Shown: piece by piece, positions 62,420 through 64,000 of the stretch
Position numbering within the stretch: position 1 is the first letter of the stretch
Layout of the letters: the number at the start of each line of letters is the position of its first letter
DNA from: Streptomyces sp. Ru71
Lineage (GTDB): Bacteria; Actinomycetota; Actinomycetes; Streptomycetales; Streptomycetaceae
NCBI RefSeq assembly: GCF_002920535.1
Contig: NZ_PQSS01000004.1
Location: 62,001 to 126,000 of the forward strand
Reading direction: 5' to 3'
DNA: 64,000 nt
Translations under genes and position numbers: made by a program
The notes under the pieces: model-generated
The model's input: the letters and a program-made list of their open reading frames with translations, nothing else
Told to the model about the DNA's origin: nothing
The model's database searches: none

Positions 62420-63688
62420 ATGATCGAAGCAGTCGGCCTGACGAAGCGCTACGGCGACAAGACCGCTGTGTACAACCTCTCCTTCCAGGTGCGGCCCGGT
62501 GCCGTCACGGGCTTCCTCGGGCCGAACGGCTCGGGCAAGTCGACGACCATGCGGATGATCCTCGGCCTGGACAACCCCACCGCCGGGTCGGTGACGATCT
62601 GCGGCCACCCCTACCGCCGGCTGCCCAACGCGGCCCGTCAGGTCGGCGCCCTGCTGGACGCCAAGGCCGTGCACGGCGGCCGCTCCGCCCGCAACCACCT
62701 GCTGAGCCTGGCCCAGCTGTCCGGCATCCCGGCCCGCCGCGTCGACGAGGTGCTCGGCGTGGTCGGCCTGCAGGACGTGGCCAAGCGGCGCTCCAAGGGC
62801 TTCTCGCTCGGCATGGGCCAGCGGCTCGGCATCGCCGCCGCGCTGCTCGGCGACCCCCAGGTGCTGCTCTTCGACGAGCCGGTCAACGGCCTCGACCCCG
62901 AGGGCATCCTGTGGGTGCGCAACCTGATGAAGGCGCTCGCGGCCGAGGGGCGGACGGTGTTCGTCTCCTCCCACCTGATGAGCGAGATGGCGCTGACCGC
63001 CGACCACCTCATCGTCATCGGGCGCGGCCAGCTGCTCGCCGACATGAGCGTGCAGGACTTCATCGCCGCCAACTCCGCCGGCTTCGCGCGCGTGCGCACC
63101 CCCGACACCGAGCCGCAGCAGCGCGAGAAGCTGACGGCCGCGCTGATCGAGGCGGGCGGCCAGGTGCTGCCCGAGCAGGACGGCGCGCTGCGGGTGACGG
63201 GGCTGGTGCTGCCGCGCATCTCGGACATCGCCCACGAGCACGACGTACGGCTGTGGGAGCTGAGCCCGCACCAGGCCTCCCTGGAGGAGGCGTACATGCG
63301 GATGACGCAGGGCGCCGTGGACTACCGCTCCACGATCGACCAGAAGGCGGGCCTGCAGCAGCCGCTGCCGCCGGGCGCCGAGCCGCCGATGCCGGTGCCG
63401 GGCCAGGGCCAGCCGGGCTGGTACGCCCCGCCGCCGCCCCAGCAGGGCGGACAGCCGTTCACCCCGCCCCAGGGCCGGCCGGGCCCCTACGGCGCCCCGC
63501 AGGCGCCCGCCGCCCCGGGCGCGGCCCCGGCCAACCCGTACGCACAGCCGGCCCCGGCGCCGCAGGCACCCCCGCAGCCGGCCCCCGCGCAGCCCACCGC
63601 GCCACCGGCCGCCGCGCCACAGGCCCCCGCGCCCGCCGCCGCCCCCTCCGCCGAACCCACCACCGCCCAGTCCGAGGACGCCCGATGA
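62420..63688 (+). CDS. ABC transporter ATP-binding protein, unit 2, with Pro/Ala/Gln-rich tail
   Basis: 422 residues. Residues 1-310 are closely related to the unit 1 ATPase (Walker A Lys40 in GPNGSGKS, SLGMGQR signature, LLFDEPVNGLDPEG, VSSHLMSEMAL), so the units arose by duplication. The final roughly 110 residues are a disordered tail of P, A, Q and G. ATG 62420 has GGAG only 1 nt upstream, so initiation is uncertain; GTG 62411 is an alternative. The stop overlaps the next permease (ATGA). A GGGGC-GTGT-GCCCC hairpin near 62375 separates it from unit 1. Confidence 0.93.
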   Translation: MIEAVGLTKRYGDKTAVYNLSFQVRPGAVTGFLGPNGSGKSTTMRMILGLDNPTAGSVTICGHPYRRLPNAARQVGALLDAKAVHGGRSARNHLLSLAQLSGIPARRVDEVLGVVGLQDVAKRRSKGFSLGMGQRLGIAAALLGDPQVLLFDEPVNGLDPEGILWVRNLMKALAAEGRTVFVSSHLMSEMALTADHLIVIGRGQLLADMSVQDFIAANSAGFARVRTPDTEPQQREKLTAALIEAGGQVLPEQDGALRVTGLVLPRISDIAHEHDVRLWELSPHQASLEEAYMRMTQGAVDYRSTIDQKAGLQQPLPPGAEPPMPVPGQGQPGWYAPPPPQQGGQPFTPPQGRPGPYGAPQAPAAPGAAPANPYAQPAPAPQAPPQPAPAQPTAPPAAAPQAPAPAAAPSAEPTTAQSEDAR

Positions 63689-64000
63689 GCTCGCCCCAGA
63701 TCCCGACGCCGCAGGCCGCGCCGACCTGGCAGACCGCGCCCGGCGCCCCCGTCTACACCTCGCCGATCCCGATCGTGCGCACCCACCTGGGGCACGCCAT
63801 CGCCTCGGAGTGGACCAAGCTGCGCTCGGTGCGCTCCACGATGTGGACCCTGGGCGTGTTCGTGCTGCTGGTCGTCGGCATCGGTCTGCTGACCGGCGCG
63901 CTGGTCGCGGCCAACGCCTCGCCGGAGAGCATCGCGGACACCAGCGCGCTGCCGTACGGGCTCTTCGGGGTGCTGTTGGGCAGCGTGTGCGTGATCACCC
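63685..64000 (+). CDS. ABC-2 type permease, unit 2 (5' part, runs off the window)
   Basis: About 105 residues are present. A Pro/Ala/Thr-rich cytoplasmic start (SSPQIPTPQAAPTWQTAPGAP) precedes the family motif HLGHAIASEWTKLRSVRSTMWTLGVFVLLVVGIGLLTGALVAA, and the second helix YGLFGVLLGSVCVIT reaches the edge. ATG 63685 overlaps the stop of the unit 2 ATPase. It pairs with that ATPase as the second exporter. Confidence 0.9.
   Translation, partial: MSSPQIPTPQAAPTWQTAPGAPVYTSPIPIVRTHLGHAIASEWTKLRSVRSTMWTLGVFVLLVVGIGLLTGALVAANASPESIADTSALPYGLFGVLLGSVCVIT

Overview
The window is high-GC chromosomal DNA from a Streptomyces. The evidence is strong third-position GC codon bias, many GTG starts, AAGGAGG-type ribosome sites, secreted proteases, and the filamentation genes scy and filP. 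Gene order agrees, as far as I remember it, with the conserved core region of S. coelicolor running from about SCO5447 down to SCO5394. I could not run a comparison. No rRNA, tRNA, phage, insertion sequence or CRISPR was seen.

Layout. 1-2.8 kb: end of a P-domain exoprotein, an M4 metalloprotease and a DUF1990 protein. 3.0-13.9 kb: alpha-glucan metabolism, with glgP on the minus strand and glgE-treS-pep2-glgB on the plus strand. TreS turns trehalose into maltose, Pep2 phosphorylates it, GlgE polymerises maltose-1-phosphate, GlgB branches the chain and GlgP degrades it. 13.8-22.7 kb: a HelD-type RNA polymerase-recycling ATPase, a MerR-thioredoxin pair, Lrp, an epimerase-aldo/keto reductase pair, a DUF2127 membrane protein, and a TetR/MFS efflux pair with three tandem operator-like sites. 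22.8-26.7 kb: dctA and a divergent CitA/DcuS-type two-component system. 26.7-31.2 kb: MarR/nitroreductase and a sugar ABC importer without its own ATPase. 31.3-38.2 kb: an Xre-type regulator, pfkA, pta-ackA and pyk, a carbon-overflow block. 38.3-42.6 kb: three envelope proteins (DUF6230, DUF6114 and a protein with 11-residue repeats) and a thioredoxin-TPR protein. 42.8-54.9 kb: icmA, meaB, a thiolase and methylmalonyl-CoA epimerase (short-chain acyl-CoA and B12 metabolism), interspersed with MarR, TetR and ArsR regulators, two DUF3817 genes, a thiamine-binding protein and a three-gene AIM24 operon. 55-64 kb: scy and filP, then two tandem ABC-2 type ATPase/permease pairs, the last cut by the window edge.

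The most unusual signals are non-coding. A consensus TTGACA-18-TATACT promoter drives only a roughly 95-nt terminator-ended transcript beside the helD-like gene. Three 18-bp TTGCACA operator repeats lie between tetR and its efflux gene. A perfect 24-bp palindrome sits in front of icmA. A perfect 22-bp palindrome in front of merR contains the stop codon of lrp. Five or more genes have a -10 hexamer a few bases before the start codon, which predicts leaderless mRNAs. On the protein side, the Lys/Ala-rich histone-like extension on GlgB, the 11-mer repeat envelope protein and the AIM24 triplet deserve attention.
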